64,000 nt of DNA from an uncultured Desulfosoma sp. GTDB taxonomy: Bacteria > Desulfobacterota > Syntrophobacteria > Syntrophobacterales > DSM-9756. Location of the stretch: assembly GCA_937960435.1 (NCBI GenBank), contig CALGPN010000025.1, positions 1 to 64,000 of the forward strand, written 5' to 3'. Position numbers and translations under genes: made by a program. Of the stretch, positions 62,788-64,000 are shown one piece after another (positions within the stretch are counted from its first letter, which is position 1; each line of letters starts with the position of its first letter). The notes beneath the pieces are model-generated. The model was not told the origin of the DNA. It ran no database searches and saw nothing but the letters and a program-made list of their open reading frames with translations.

Positions 62788-64000
62788 ATGGGCGCAGGGC
62801 AAAAAACTCGTTGGCCTGAAATGACATCGCGACGAGGCGCACTCCGGGTTTGCTTTTTCCTTGTTCTGGCCGCCCTAAACGGCATATGGGGCGTCCAGAG
62901 GGCCAGCGGTGCCGAGGAATCCCTCCGCCGGCACGTGGAAGCCCTCACCCGCTTCGACGACCGGTCCACAGGATCTGCGGGCTGCACGGCCGCCGCCGAC
63001 TATATCGCCGAAACCTTCCGTCGCGCGGGTCTGAACTCCGTGGGCCGTCAGCTCTACTTCGTTCCCGTACCCGTTTTGGATGTGGGACGGATCACCGTGG
63101 GCTCGGAAAGTTATCCCCTTTACCCCTGGGCCCCAAACATGGCCATGCTCTCCCAAACCCCGCCTGAGGGCCTGGATGGGCCTCTAGTGGACGTTGGCGA
63201 CGGGGCTTTGGGCCGCTTCGACGGGCAGGTCATCCAAAATTCCTTGGTGCTCATGGATGTTTCTTCCGGCGAAAATTGGTGGTTTGCCGCCCAGATGGGG
63301 GCTAGAGCCGTCATTTTTCTCGGAGGGTCGGAAGAAACCCGCGATGAGTTCGCCGTCAAAGGGATCCCGACGCCTTTGGATTTTCCGAGATTTTACGCAC
63401 CACCCGAAACGGCGGCGCTTTTAAGGCAGGCCGCGGTCCGAAAGACCCGGGCGCATGTGCTTGTGCGCAGTCATTGGGAACACCGCACAGCACAGAACAT
63501 CTACGGCCTGATTCCGGGCTCTTCCCCGCAATTCGCCAAAGAGCTCGTGATTATCGAAGCACCTTACGATGCGGCATCCCACGTCATCGGTCTGGCGCCC
63601 GGCGCGGACCAGGCTTTTTCTGCCGCCGTGCTGCTTCACCTGGCCGAGTCTTTCGCGGCCCACCCTCCGGCCCGAAGCGTTCTCTTGGCGGCGGTTTCCG
63701 GGCACGGCCAGAGCCTTCTGGGCACGCGCCATTTCCTCTGGACACTGGAAGCGCCCCGTCGCAACCTTCGCCATGAACAGCGCGCGCTTGCCGAGAAACA
63801 AAAGGATGTGCAGGAGCTCCTCAGGGTCCTTTCACGGCCCGACCCGCTGGAGCCCGATGCGGAAAACCCCGCGACCATGACTAAAGTCTGGAGCTACGTG
63901 GTGGGACGGGCCAAGGACGAGGCGGATCGTTTGACCCGGGAAGCCCTCCATGAAAAAGAGCTCGCGGCGCAGGCGCTTCGCTACCGGCGCCTGAGCTGGA
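62788..64000 (+). CDS. Exported M28-like protein, degenerate; runs off the window
   Basis: At least 404 residues; the frame is open at the right edge. A signal-like segment (VCFFLVLAALNGIWG) is followed by a region typical of M28 aminopeptidases: a PA-like ENWWFAAQMGARAVIFLGG and IYGLIPGSSPQFAKELVIIE. The metal motifs are altered: AHYDS is APYDA, the GADDN site is GADQAF, and the Glu-Glu motif is SGHGQSLLG. Around 330-404 it becomes helical and charged. It may continue as a large permease subunit. ATG 62788 with AAGG upstream is preferred to ATG 62821. Confidence 0.75.
   Translation, partial: MGAGQKTRWPEMTSRRGALRVCFFLVLAALNGIWGVQRASGAEESLRRHVEALTRFDDRSTGSAGCTAAADYIAETFRRAGLNSVGRQLYFVPVPVLDVGRITVGSESYPLYPWAPNMAMLSQTPPEGLDGPLVDVGDGALGRFDGQVIQNSLVLMDVSSGENWWFAAQMGARAVIFLGGSEETRDEFAVKGIPTPLDFPRFYAPPETAALLRQAAVRKTRAHVLVRSHWEHRTAQNIYGLIPGSSPQFAKELVIIEAPYDAASHVIGLAPGADQAFSAAVLLHLAESFAAHPPARSVLLAAVSGHGQSLLGTRHFLWTLEAPRRNLRHEQRALAEKQKDVQELLRVLSRPDPLEPDAENPATMTKVWSYVVGRAKDEADRLTREALHEKELAAQALRYRRLSW

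Overview
The window reads as chromosome of a moderately GC-rich Gram-negative bacterium, most likely a deltaproteobacterium of the sulfate-reducing or syntrophic type. This is an inference from gene content: a yicC-remA-gmk block, YggT-DivIVA, a DUF4416 protein, a class II (B12) ribonucleotide reductase, a group 3b [NiFe] hydrogenase set, an ArsR-DsrE pair and a DUF169 protein. No rRNA or named marker gene is present to fix the taxon.

Left part (1-9.5 kb): tRNA-Thr with its terminator, an EamA exporter, then a long co-directional run (yggT, divIVA, Trm112-like protein, heptose-7-P kinase, DUF4416, yicC, remA, gmk, rlmB). After a repeat-rich gap come yggS, maf and tatD on the other strand. 9.7-20.6 kb: nrdJ with a good promoter, endonuclease V, two CBS-domain proteins leading into a hydBGDA-type sulfhydrogenase operon (beta, gamma, delta, alpha), and a secreted PHP-like protein. 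20.6-33.1 kb, mostly minus strand: a three-gene phosphorelay (periplasmic-sensor kinase, single-domain receiver, hybrid kinase), a D,D-carboxypeptidase, a DEDDh exonuclease, a hydrolase, a methyltransferase, a macro-domain/81-aa/RNase J-like trio and a CheR-type methyltransferase.

33.4-48.8 kb: an uncharacterised protein, ArsR-DsrE with a palindromic operator candidate and strong terminator, then recC-recB-recD followed by an SbcC-like ATPase without SbcD. 48.8-56.2 kb, mostly minus strand: Cys-rich small protein, HNH nuclease, chalcone-isomerase-like protein, HtrA protease, an RSH (ppGpp) protein whose synthetase domain looks inactive, a gene-poor stretch and a SIMPL protein. 56.3-64 kb: a tRNA-Gln/tRNA-Glu unit, a kinase-fold protein preceded by a small gene interrupted by an in-frame TGA, DUF169, a PGA-hydrolase-like protein with a glycosyltransferase, and an ABC exporter operon running off the edge through a protein with a degenerate M28 peptidase domain.

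Two families of short palindromic REP-like repeats are scattered through the window. One has two copies inside recC, each translated in frame. The most interesting items are the TGA-interrupted small gene at 57739-58020 (possible selenoprotein with a U-x-x-C motif, or a nonsense mutation), the REP-encoded peptides in RecC, the RSH protein lacking the synthetase glutamate, and the M28-like domain lacking its metal ligands in an ABC operon. No CRISPR array, insertion sequence or prophage was seen.
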